Assembly (NCBI GenBank): GCA_048213135.1
Contig: PS015099.1
Location: forward strand, 8,547-57,656
DNA from: Reclinomonas americana ATCC 50394
Lineage: Eukaryota > Jakobida > Jakobea > Jakobida
Length of the DNA: 49,110 nucleotides
Reading direction: 5' to 3'
In this document: one piece after another, positions 1 to 10,635 of the stretch
How the letters are laid out: each line of letters opens with the position of its first letter
Position numbering within the stretch: the first letter of the stretch is position 1
Notes under the pieces: generated by a model
The model's database searches: none
The model's input: the letters and a program-made list of their open reading frames with translations, nothing else
What the model was told of the DNA's origin: nothing
Translations under genes and position numbers: made by a program

Positions 1-162
1 CAGGCGTTGTCGCACTGCCCGCCGGCGTTGTGTGAGAAGGTGGAGGAGTATGTGCGGCGAGTGGCGGAGACGTGGGATGCGGAGTGGGAGGCGTGGAGGG
101 AGGCAGTGGCGCCGGGTGATGGATGGGTGAGGAGAGATGGAGAGGGGGAGGAAGAGAGATGA
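1..162 (+). CDS. 3' end of an unknown protein-coding gene
   Basis: Frame 1 is open from the first base to a TGA at 160-162, giving 53 residues. The tail is rich in Glu, Trp and Arg (VEEYVRRVAETWDAEW is typical) and looks like an amphipathic acidic helix. The first three bases are CAG, so the window may start exactly at an intron acceptor. No family is recognisable from this fragment. The codon third positions are GC-rich, like the other genes here, which supports coding. What follows the stop is repetitive non-coding DNA. Confidence 0.5.
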   Translation, partial: QALSHCPPALCEKVEEYVRRVAETWDAEWEAWREAVAPGDGWVRRDGEGEEER

Positions 163-700
163 GTGATTGAGAGCTCTCACAGATTGGTTGCACGCACACA
201 TATGCACGCACACACACATACCCGCACACACAGAGAGAGAAAGGGCAGCGTGATCTTTGAGAGGTCTCACAGTGCATTGGAGATCGTGATCACTTTGTTT
301 CGAGCTTTCTCATTGAGTGTGGTCTGCAAGGTTCTCACAGTGTGACACCCTCAGTCGCACTCACACACTCTCAGTCACACCCTCAGTCGCACCCTCAGTT
401 GGACTTCTGTGCTGAGAGAGGTCTCACTTTGCGAAGAAGATCGTGATCACTTTGTTTTGAGACTCTAGAGAGTGGGAGAGGGCAGAGTGCAGGGTTCTCG
501 CGTTGTGGTCTTTCTCTGTGGAGAGTCTCACTGCTGATGCTGATCGCGATCGCTTTGTGTCGAGCTTTCTTGTTGACTCCTGAGTGAGGGAGAGGGCAGA
601 GTGTAGGGTTCTCGCAGCTCTTTGTCTGCGGAGAGGTCTGGATCACTGATGTGATTGCCAGTGCTGTCTGCGCCTTGTCTCCTGAGAGCATGAGGGAAGG
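163..700. repeat. Degenerate minisatellite between genes
   Basis: No gene is visible here. A (CA)n stretch at about 190-232 is followed by imperfect repeats. The block GATCGTGATCACTTTGTTT recurs near 282, 439 and 542 with point changes, and phrases such as GAGAGGTCTCAC and GAGGGCAGAGTG.AGGGTTCTCGC also recur, at uneven spacing of about 100-160 bases. It resembles decayed tandem units rather than an interspersed element; I see no transposase, terminal repeats or target duplication. Short upstream exons of the next gene could hide in 690-835. Confidence 0.6.
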
Positions 701-952
701 AGAGGGCTCACAGCTTGTGAAGGAGACCCAGAACTGCAGTGTACGCGTAGAGTTGGGAATGAAGCCTCGGCGCTTGCGTAGAGCTCCTTTTGCCGTGCGC
801 AGAGTCAGCCAATCGTCTCTTGTCTTTCAGAGTGACGCCGCCCTCGCTCTCCCACACCCTCTCCCTCTCCCTTTTCCCCTCCGTCTCCCTCTCCCACTCC
901 CTCCTTCTCCCCCCGCCTGCAATCTCATAGTCGTGTGTTCTTCCGCTCGCAG

Positions 953-3900
953 ATTGTTCTCCCCGCCGGTCGCCACTCGCACGACCACCACGACGACACC
1001 ACCGCCGACGAGATCATCGGCAACTTTCTCGATGGCTCCAACACGCGGGAGAAGGTGCTCCTGATTCTGGGCGAGATGGGCTCTGGCAAGACACAACTGG
1101 TGGGTGGTTCACACAGACTCACCTTACGCTTCGCGCTCTTTCCTGACTCACCCTCCCAACAGCTGAAACGAGTCGAGGTCGATCTGTGCCCGGTGTGGGT
1201 GTGGGGCGTGTCGCCACTGCCGGTGTATGTGCGGTTGAGCACGGTGCCGCCAGAGGCGGTGTACGGCGGGAAACTGATGGAGTACGTGCTCGGGCGGGAG
1301 GGGTTTACGGCCAGCGAGGTCTGGCTGCCGTCGTGTGTTGGGCAGGGGGAAGAGGAGGAGGCACTGACGACCCGTACTGTGCAGTTTGCTCTCATGCGAG
1401 AGCAGACGCCGATTCTGCTGCTGCTGGACGAGTACGAGAGCGTGCATGCGCCGCCGCAGAACATCTATCGAGTCAATCACATGGAGGTTTGCACTTCCGT
1501 GCCCGGCATATTCGTAGTCGTCGAGCTCATTATTATTTCCATTGCGTCACCGGTTAGCGCTGGCGTGCCAAGGTCATCATCACCTGCGACGAGGCGCACG
1601 CGCATGCCAAGCTCGGTCTCAACTATGCCACCTACTTTAGTCCCGACGCCGACAGCATTGTGTGGATTGGCGAGGGTTCCTCGCTGGCGCAGTGCGTCTT
1701 GTGGCCACTCGGCAAGCCGCACGTGGAGGCCCTTCTCAGCCTGTTGCGTGCTGCGGGAAGCGTTGAGAGGTCTTATTACTCCCCGCGCTCATCCATCCCT
1801 ACCAGGTTTGTCGGAATGGGCACCACCGAATGGACGAGTGCTGTGCAGTTCAAAGACGCCACGCGTCAGATTCCCGGCAGTGAGCGACTCGTTCGCACGG
1901 TGTGTGTCTATCTCTACTTCCTTCTCGCTCGTCACGCCTCTCACCACCGCCTCCTGCAGCCGTTGATGTTGATGATGCTCAGTCGGTTGCTGCCGACCTC
2001 GGATTTCACCGACGATGTGCTGCCGGGAGACATTCTCCGCGCCTACGTGTACTGGTGGATTGGCCAGGAGCGCTTCAATGTGGAGGTTTGTGTGATTTTC
2101 TTCCCCCGCACCCCACTAATGACTCACATTGCATTCGCCAGGTCGGCGAGAGCGCCACCCTCGCGTCCCTCATTCCCTCGTTCTGCAAGCAACTCGCCGG
2201 ATCCATGCTGGAGTCCGACGCAGTCGTGGCCCACACGGTGCGTTGTTGATCAGGCGGTGCCGTGTGAGCGATGATTGCTCACGTGCAATGCAGGTCGTGT
2301 GCCGGGAGATCTTTTCCAACTTGGTGACGGCCTACGCCGACACGCTGCCGGAGCTCCTCTTTACGGCGTCGCTGTTGACGCAGTGCGGTCGCGAAGAGTA
2401 CCGATTTATTCATCCCGCGTTCTTTGACTACTTTGCCGCCGAGGACACGGTGCAAGCATACGTGCTGGGAGGCGATCGGTTGAACATGCACGCGGTGAAT
2501 CGCTTCAACTTCCAGACGTCGCATGTTGCGTCTGCGCGGCACCCCTAAAAGAGGAAGAATGAGCGAACGAGACTCATGGCAGCCTGTCGCAGATGCAAGT
2601 GCTGCTGTTCATGTCGGAGACTGTTCTGCGGAGCAGCACGTTGGTGGATCGCTTGCTGGAGGTGATTCGATCGTCGCGCGCAGATGCTGGGTGGGCGCAC
2701 GCCGCCTCGAATGCCATCACCGGTGAGAAACGCGTGTCATCCGTGCTTCTTTTGTTAAATTCGCGACTCATTTGTCATTCAGTGCTCAACTTGGGCGGCT
2801 TCAACTTTACCGGCGTCGACCTCACGGGCGTGCGCATTGCCGACGCTGATTTGTCGGGGGTTCGTGATGCTCACCACGATACTTCAATTTTGCACATCTG
2901 ACACAAAGTGCTTGTACACGCGCAGGCTTTCCTCGACGGCACGATTCTCGACGACGCCTTTATGTCTGGCTGCCGCCTGCGAGGTGATGTGTGGCTGTTG
3001 CCCTCGCCACATACACGAGTCGATCACTCATCGTCGTGGTTATCGATACAGATGCGTGGCTGCGGAATGCGTCGCTCAACCGTGCAGATCTGGCCAATGT
3101 ACAGCTCGGCCAGCTGCCACCCATTGTGGTACGCTTGCGTGCACGGTTGTGCTTGTTTTGCATGACACTCACTGCGTCGCGAAATCACGCAGCATCGCAG
3201 TCGTGTCATGTGGTTCGACGTGTCCTCTGACGGCAAGATGCTTGCTGTTGCCGGCGATGATGGACTGACGGTTTGTCACGACCATCGTACGTCACAGCTC
3301 AACGCTGACTCTGGCGCGCGCATTGCAGATTGTGTACAACATGGCCACCTTCAGCGTGGTGCAAGTCATTGGCGGCCACACCGGTCCCGTGAACGCCTGC
3401 GCCATGTCGCCCGACGGCAAGCTGGTGGCCACGGCCGGCGAGGACTTGACTGTGCGCTTGGTGAGTGCGATATGCTTGGTGTGTGAGGGCCTCTTTAGCC
3501 AACTTCTTGCTGATTGGAGCTCTCGTACAGTGGGAAATTGGATGGAGCAAGTGTCGTCGGTTGAATCGACGAAACACACAACCCTCGCGCTCAGTGGTAC
3601 GTCGGGTCGAGTGCCTGGCGGGTGTTCGTCGCTGGCGCACTGATATTGCTCTTGGTGCAGTCATTTTCTGCCGACGGTCGTGTGTTTATCAGCTGCGGAG
3701 CCGACTGCGTGCGTGTCTGGAACGGCGTCACTGGCAAGAAGGTTGCGCAGCGTCCTTTCATTCCGCGCACGGGAACATGCCTTCCTCCTGTTCTTCTCAC
3801 TCTCGCCTGTCGTCGCCCGTTGCAGCTGAAGAACCTGGGCAAGAAGCTTCCCGGTCAGCCTGCATGTGTCGCCGTTTCGCCGGACAGCCGCTACGCAGTG

Positions 3901-6419
3901 GCCTCGGGTGCGTAGGTCACGAGCAAGAGTCACTCTTCTCTTTGATTCGCTGACTTCTTCGTGTGTGGTAGATGGTGACTCGGATCAGGTGCGAGTATGG
4001 GAGCTGGAAAAGTACACTGCGCTGCTCACCTTTCCCGGCAACACGGTGGTGTCGAGCAAGTCATTCTTCAAGCTCGGCAACCGCATGCTGATCGCCATTG
4101 GTCTCTACGAGAATGTGACGGTGGTCGAAGTTACCAGCGGTCGCGTCATCACCACGATGAGTGGACACTCGGAGCGTGTCACCTGGTGCGGATGTTTGTG
4201 TCGATTGACCCCGAGACAGCAAGCGATTTACAGTGTGGTGATGATACGTCTGCAGTGTGGCATTCAGTCCCGACGGTACCATGCTGTTCTCGGGCGCGCA
4301 GGTGAGAGCTGCCACCGCTCCCGTCATGGTCACGACAAGTTATCATAACAATCTTGTGCCATGTGCAGGATGGCTCCTTGCGACTGTGGGACACGCTGCG
4401 TGGCTCGTGTTTCTGGAGCGCCAATGGGCACACGCAGACCGTCACGTGTACCGCGTTCTTGCCGTTCCAGCCAGTCGGCACCACGGGTCCCATCCTAGTG
4501 GTGCGTGCACTCTTTCTCTGCAAGAGAGAATCCCCCTGCTGATCTTACTCACGGTTGCCTGTGCAGTCGTCGAGCCACGACGGCAGCGTGCGCTTCTGGG
4601 AGCCCACATTGCGTCGCAACATGGCACGCTGTGGCAGTGAGAATGGACACGTTCCGACCAGCGACAGCGAGGTCAGCGATTTGCAGGTGCGTGATGGTGA
4701 TCGGTCTCCACAATATAGTTTCTTCAGTGATCTCATCATCAGCTGTTGTTGTGGGTGCAGCTCGTCGGCGCCGACTTGGAGGCGCAGATTGTGCTGTCGA
4801 GCTATGTCGATGGCATCTGTCATGTGTGGAACATGGCCACAGTTGAGTGAAGCATCACGCACCTCGCCTCTCTTGTTTTCCCCTTGGCTGACACGCGTGT
4901 GCAGGGTGATGGTGACGCACTGCTTGACACGTTCGTCTGCCAGCCTCACCTCCTGTTTTGTATGCGTAGGTCGCCACGTACATTCAGTGTCGACGGTGGT
5001 GGATGTGAGTGCCGTGGTGGTGCGGCCTGGCGACGGCATGGTCATTGCCGTGGCCTCGCTGCAAGAGCCTGATGTGGTTGGTGTTTGATCCCGCCTTTCA
5101 CTCGATTGCTTGTTCTCTCTGACCATCACGCACACAGTTGGTGTTTGATCTGATCACTGGCACGCTGATGAGCCGCATGCGTGGTCACGACGTCAGCGTG
5201 TCGTGCCTGCGTGTGTCACCCACGGAACCCACGCTGCTGGTGTCTGGTTCATGGGATCGGTGTGTGTTGGTGCTCCTTCGCATGGTGATTCTTGCTTGCT
5301 TACTCGCCACGCAGATCGATTCGCATGTGGAACTTCCAGACGTGCCGTGCCATGCACTTGCCGGTGTTGACAGACAACACCGATGCCATCCAGTTGCGTG
5401 TTTTTCTCTGTCTATCCGTGTCGCGGGGGCGACTTATGCTTGGCACAGGTGTCTGGCCTTTTCACGCGACGGCCTGATGCTGGCGTCGGGCGCCGCCGAC
5501 GGCAAAGTGTTCCTCTTTAATGTGCGTGCCTGCTGTGGTTCCTCTCACACCAGCCACTCTCTCATCCCACACCTCCATCAGCCCTCCAAGGCCCGCCTCA
5601 TTCGTCAACTCTCCAGCGGCCATCACAAGCAAGTGAATGCCGTGGCCTTCTCACCCGACGGCACGACACTGGCCAGCGCAGCAAATGATCTCACCATCCG
5701 TCTGGTCGACGTGACGAGTGGCGAGTTGCGCCACGTATTGTGCGGCCACGCACACCCCGTCAAGGCCGTCTCGTGGTCGCCCGATGGTTTGTCACACAAT
5801 TCGTGCCTAGTCTATACACGCTCTCACTTGTCGTCGACGCCCTCTGCTTTTGGCAGGTCACATGATCGCCAGCGGCTCCACTGCCGGCACAGTTCGCTTG
5901 TGGCGGTACCTGGAGAGTCCGTTCTCGGTGCGCCGCATCGATGTGCAAAAGGGCAGCATCGGCTGCCTTCAGTTCACGCAGCAGAAGCCACTGTTGCTGT
6001 CGGGTGCCAGCGACGGCTCCATCGTGTGCTTCGATTGCACGAAAGTGGACGGATCGGAGCTGCCCGAGGAAGACGGCGACGAGGACGGGCGCATGGGCCG
6101 CCGAGTCCCCGTGCGCTGGCGTGTGTCGGGCCAGCCCGGCCTGAACGCCACCGGTCTCCAGCTGCAGGGCGCCACCGGTCTCAGTGCCCTCCAGCGTCGC
6201 CTCCTCTCGCCCGCCACCGGACCCGCAATATTCGCCGGCGAGAAGGATGCAGGTTTCCGTCGATATTGCATATAATGGCGAGACAACTGCATGCTCACTT
6301 CTCAAAAATATGCAGGTGAGGAGGAGGACGATGTGGCGGATGCCGAGGGCGGCGAGTGGCTAGTAGTCACCGGCGAAGCTGACTTGGCCGCCGGCTCTTC
6401 TTCTTCTCGGAGAAAGTAA
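953..6419 (+). CDS. NLR-like STAND protein: NACHT ATPase, pentapeptide repeats, 14 WD40 repeats
   Basis: About two dozen exons; the start codon was not found, so the 5' end is a minimum. The order of parts is clear. (1) A NACHT/STAND NTPase: Walker A GEMGSGKT near 1070, Walker B ILLLLDEYES near 1425, and a late motif YRFIHPAFFDYFAAEDT near 2400 typical of the end of NACHT modules. (2) Pentapeptide-type A(D/N)LxG repeats at about 2785-3125 (GFNFTGVDLTG, NASLNRADLANVQL). (3) About 14 WD40 repeats from 3208 to 6060, with motifs such as AFSPDGTTLASAANDLTIRL, enough for two seven-bladed propellers. An acidic tail ends at TAA 6417-6419. Checked exons include 953-1099, 1163-1486, 1558-1742, 1806-1899, 1960-2085, 2142-2237 and 2294-2523. 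By family knowledge such proteins are oligomerising signal switches with the propeller as sensor; the role here is inferred. Donors at 1743, 2524, 3742 and 5393 are GTTGCG. Confidence 0.85.
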
Positions 6420-7519
6420 ATGTGGATGGCAGTTTGCGCTCACGTAACGGTCGATTTTGCCACTATTTTGCAAGTGACGCGCATCCGACAGACAAGCTCA
6501 CTCACAGGCAGGCCGACTGAGAGATAGAGTGTGAGTGTGTGTGTCACAGACAAANNNNNNNNNNNNNNNNNNNNNNNNNNNNNNNNNNNNNNNNNNNNNN
6601 NNNNNNNNNNNNNNNNNNNNNNNNNNNNNNNNNNNNNNNNNNNNNNNNNNNNNNNNNNNNNNNNNNNNNNNNNNNNNNNNNNNNNNNNNNNNNNNNNNNN
6701 NNNNNNNNNNNNNNNNNNNNNNNNNNNNNNNNNNNNNNNNNNNNNNNNNNNNNNNNNNNNNNNNNNNNNNNNNNNNNNNNNNNNNNNNNNNNNNNNNNNN
6801 NNNNNNNNNNNNNNNNNNNNNNNNNNNNNNNNNNNNNNNNNNNNNNNNNNNNNNNNNNNNNNNNNNNNNNNNNNNNNNNNNNNNNNNNNNNNNNNNNNNN
6901 NNNNNNNNNNNNNNNNNNNNNNNNNNNNNNNNNNNNNNNNNNNNNNNNNNNNNNNNNNNNNNNNNNNNNNNNNNNNNNNNNNNNNNNNNNNNNNNNNNNN
7001 NNNNNNNNNNNNNNNNNNNNNNNNNNNNNNNNNNNNNNNNNNNNNNNNNNNNNNNNNNNNNNNNNNNNNNNNNNNNNNNNNNNNNNNNNNNNNNNNNNNN
7101 NNNNNNNNNNNNNNNNNNNNNNNNNNNNNNNNNNNNNNNNNNNNNNNNNNNNNNNNNNNNNNNNNNNNNNNNNNNNNNNNNNNNNNNNNNNNNNNNNNNN
7201 NNNNNNNNNNNNNNNNNNNNNNNNNNNNNNNNNNNNNNNNNNNNNNNNNNNNNNNNNNNNNNNNNNNNNNNNNNNNNNNNNNNNNNNGAGAGAGAAGAGG
7301 GAGAGAGAAAGAGAGGGAGAGAGAAGAGAGAGAAGTTGACTCTCGCTCTCCTCTGCACGCACACATACACACACACGTACACACCTCCTCACTCACAACC
7401 CTTGATGATCAGTCCTCCCACAAGAAGAGAGAGTGACGAAGAGGAAGACTGTTCTCCTCTCCCTCTCCCTCTCCCTCTCCTTCTCTCCCTCCTCTCCTGC
7501 TCACTCACATCTCCCCTTG
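6420..7519. other. Intergenic region with 733-base assembly gap
   Basis: Positions 6555-7287 are N. The left flank carries a GTGTGT tract and the right flank (7288-7335) is GAGA-rich, followed by CA repeats and a CTCCCT tract at 7455-7500. I see no gene in the readable 360 bases. The 5' flank of the next gene lies here. Confidence 0.8.
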
Positions 7520-7536
7520 ATGCTCAGTCCTCCCAC
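7401..7536 (+). repeat. Duplicated 21-bp block carrying two candidate start codons
   Basis: CTTGATGATCAGTCCTCCCAC at 7401-7421 and CTTGATGCTCAGTCCTCCCAC at 7516-7536 differ by one base. Each contains an ATG followed by codons for an ISPPT/LSPPT-like peptide. The two ATGs are in different frames (115 bases apart). The second opens the gene model below; the first leads into a CT-rich stretch. Confidence 0.6.
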
Positions 7537-10493
7537 CTCCCTGGGCGCACTGCGACGACCCGGCTCACTGCCATCACTGGAGAGCGCCGACCGCGGTCAG
7601 CAGGCAGTGGAAGAGTTCCCTCCACCACCACCCCCACTGCGTGAGAAGCGCAATGTGCCGTCATCGTTGCGTCTCTCCCAGTGTTGTCTGAGCGAGTGAG
7701 GCGACTCATTCTCTCACAGAAACGCGCCTGGGCGACCGCCGACGGCACCGGGAGGCGGCCAGTCATCGTCTGTAATGTCCTCGTCGTCATCGTTGTCGTC
7801 GACGGCGATGGTGTCGTCATCATCAATGTCGTCAATGTCCAAGCAGCAGCAGTCGCAGCAGCAGCCGCCACCGCCGCACTATGATGCCACGATGGCGTCG
7901 GAGGATCGGCCACCGCGGCCCATGTCGCGGTCGTCGTCGCGGTCGTCGTCGGACTCGTCGCCAGTGGAAGGGGAGAGCGAGGCGGATGCGGCGGGTTGGG
8001 AGACGGTGCGGGCACTGCTGCCGTTGCTGAAGCCGACGCACCAGAGTCACACGCTGGAGGAGGCGCTGGCCACGATTGAGAATTGTCTTGGCGATGCGGT
8101 GATTGTGCACGAGTCGCGTCGTGAGGCGGTGTTGGCGCGCGTGTATCCGCTGGCGGACCCGGCTACTCTGGAGGCCGCCGGCGACGAGGGCATGAGCAGT
8201 CCGGTGGTGTGTGCGCGTGCCGCACGCTTGCTGCTCACCATTGGCCGGCAGGCTCGCCTGCCCAAGGTCATCAAGACCGCCTGTCACGTCATGTACGTGC
8301 TGTCAAAGAAGGACCAGTTCGACGGCGTGTTTGTGCAGGAGAATTTGCTCAGTTGCGTGCCCACCAAAGAAATGGTTGCGCGGTGGTGCCGTGAACGGAA
8401 GCTGACTTTTTCGTGCTGCCCCCGCAGGCTGTTTGATTAATGTCGTCAACCACGAGTGCAACTTGCGCGACGCCCTTGGGAGCACGTGTATGGTGTACGC
8501 TGTCGGCGCGCTGAAGAATGTGACATCAGCGACCGCCGATGTGCGGCGCCAGCTGGTCGACGAGCTGTCGGTGGTCGCGTCGCTCGTCAAGCTGATGGAC
8601 GGGGTGATGAGTGCGCAGCCGCACAGTGCCGATGATTTGGGTATCATTTTGGTGCAGGTACGCTCCTCTTGTCTCGCCTCGCTTCGTGTTGTTGATAACT
8701 AATGATGCGCCAGGCCACGGGATGCTTGCGCAACTTGGCGGCTCAATCATCGAGCTTGACGCAGTTTGCACGTGGTGGTGTGGTGAATGTGCTGCAAAAA
8801 GTGATGCACTCGTACGCCGACCGGACGGAACTCATGTTGAATGTGTCGAGAATATTGAGGTGCGTATCTATCCGAGCTGTTGGGTGGGGGAGTACCTGCC
8901 TCATCATACTCACTGCCTCCCTCGTTGCACCCATCACAGCAAGGTGTCGTTGCACGAGACGTGTGGTGCGCAGTTGGACGGCACTGCCGAGCAGTGCGCG
9001 CCACGAGAGGTGGTGGCTGACATGGTGCAGTGTGTGTGGATGCAAGTGAGTACCTCGCCTTCATTCCCCTTTCCCTCCCTCCTGTACTGATTGCTGGCAG
9101 CGGCGAGCCACGGCGATTGTGGAACGAATGTGCTTTGCGCTGTCGAATCTCACGACGTCGATGACGGCACCCGAGCACCACTCCAACCGGCTCGGCATTG
9201 CGCACGCCCTGTGTCACGACCAGAGTGGCGAATTCAAGACCGGCACCGAGGCGCTACTGCAGATTCTGGAAGAGCTGGCCGTGGACCCGAAGGGGAATGC
9301 CGCCGCGCTGGTCAAGGTTGTGCGTGTGATTGCCAGCATTTCCACGGACGAGGCCACTGGCTGCTTGATGGTCGAGAGCCCACAAGTGGTGCTCCTCGTC
9401 AACATTCTTCGTTGCGTCTCACCTCCATGACGCGAGACCGGGAGTTGTTGCGTTGCTGACGGAATACACACAGGCGATGTGACAGCGCTGGACGCGGAGG
9501 AGCTCGTGCTGAATGTGGCGTCCCTCGTGCACAACTTGACCTACTATGCCGACTCGCCGAGCCACGCACTGCTGCCGCACTCACAGGCTCTCATTTCGAG
9601 TTGCGTGGGGCCTCCAGGAACATTGATTTCCTCACCTCCAATGTTTTGCTGACGGTCTCTTTTTTGTCGTGTGAACACAGCCCTCGCACCGTATCTGCTG
9701 CACGACAATCCGGAGCTGGTGCTGGAGAGTGTGCGCGCCATTGGCAATCTGGTGCGCTGCGGAGCCATGCACGAGTCGGCCGGCATTGTGACTGGTCCCG
9801 ACAGTCTCGGCTGCTGTCATCATGCCGTTGCGTCGAGACATCGCTATGATCGGCGAAGTGTGCTGTTTTGACACTCACTCACACTCTGCGTTGCAGATTT
9901 CGTGCAACGTGCACCACATGGCGTCGGTGTTGCTCGACCACTCCGAGCGCGAGCTGGCATTCGCAGCCTCGGGCCTGCTCTGCAACGTGACGGCGTGCGT
10001 GTCGCCGTCGGACAGCACGTCGGCCGGCGACATTGTTCAATACCTCGGTCGCTCGAGTGGTGGCCCGAAGCTGTGCGACCTCATTGAGCTGTCGGTCACC
10101 AGTCGCGACCTGCAGCTACTGTCGGGTGCGCTAAAAGCACTGTACAACATTTGTTTCGCGGTGGACCCGCAAGGTGTCGCCGGCATGCTGCGGCTGTACG
10201 ACGAGCTGCACATGGATCACTTGGCGAACATTCTCGGCGACGCACTTGCCTTTGCCACGGGTTCGCATTCTCCACACCTCTCCTGCTCAAGTAGAGGTAG
10301 CGCTCACACCTTGCATGTCGCAGAATGCATTCGAGGATCGGGCGACGATGCGCTGGATGCCGCCGAGTGTCTGGAAGTCGGAGGCAATCTGCGCCGACTT
10401 GCTGTGCAATTGCACGAGGAAATGGCCTCGCGTCCCGTATCCGAGAGACCCAGCAGCAGTAGTACGAGCCATCTGGACCTCGAGGCCATTTGA
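7520..10493 (+). CDS. ARM-repeat-like protein, 804 residues
   Basis: Ten exons, all phases consistent: 7520-7665, 7720-8390, 8428-8657, 8714-8859, 8940-9045, 9101-9410, 9474-9599, 9681-9826, 9897-10260 and 10324-10493; the sum is 2415 bases with stop. The first 150 residues are Ser/Gln/Pro-rich and probably disordered. The rest is helical with armadillo-like signatures, for example CLRNLAAQSSSLTQFARGG, SVRAIGNLVRCGAMHESAG and ASGLLCNVTACVS. Such alpha-solenoids are usually protein-binding scaffolds; no enzymatic domain is seen, so the partner is unknown. A second, much larger ARM-type gene follows on the same strand 142 bases on, perhaps a distant relative. Introns at 7666, 9411, 9600 and 9827 open with GTTGCG; the intron at 8391-8427 is only 37 nt. 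Confidence 0.85.
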
Positions 10494-10635
10494 GAGTCAT
10501 AAACGAGAGATGAGAAAGGCTGACATGATACCGGACATGAGTCACAAATCAGCAGTTTTCAACAAGGAGAGAGAGGGTGCAATCGCTGTGCTTGTGCTTG
10601 CAAACACACACACGCCCACACAGTGTGAGTGAGCA

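Noticed and set aside
163-700. Mobile element or CRISPR-like array
   Set aside because: Repeats are degenerate and unevenly spaced, with no terminal inverted repeats, no transposase and no conserved spacers; this is a eukaryotic minisatellite.
6440-7644. Long ORFs crossing the N runs (here and at 22.5-25.8 kb)
   Set aside because: They are open only because N is not read as a stop.
8382-8427. GTTGCG at about 8375 as another donor
   Set aside because: The downstream exon needs phase 1; only the GTGAAC donor at 8391 fits. The GTTGCG there is coding.
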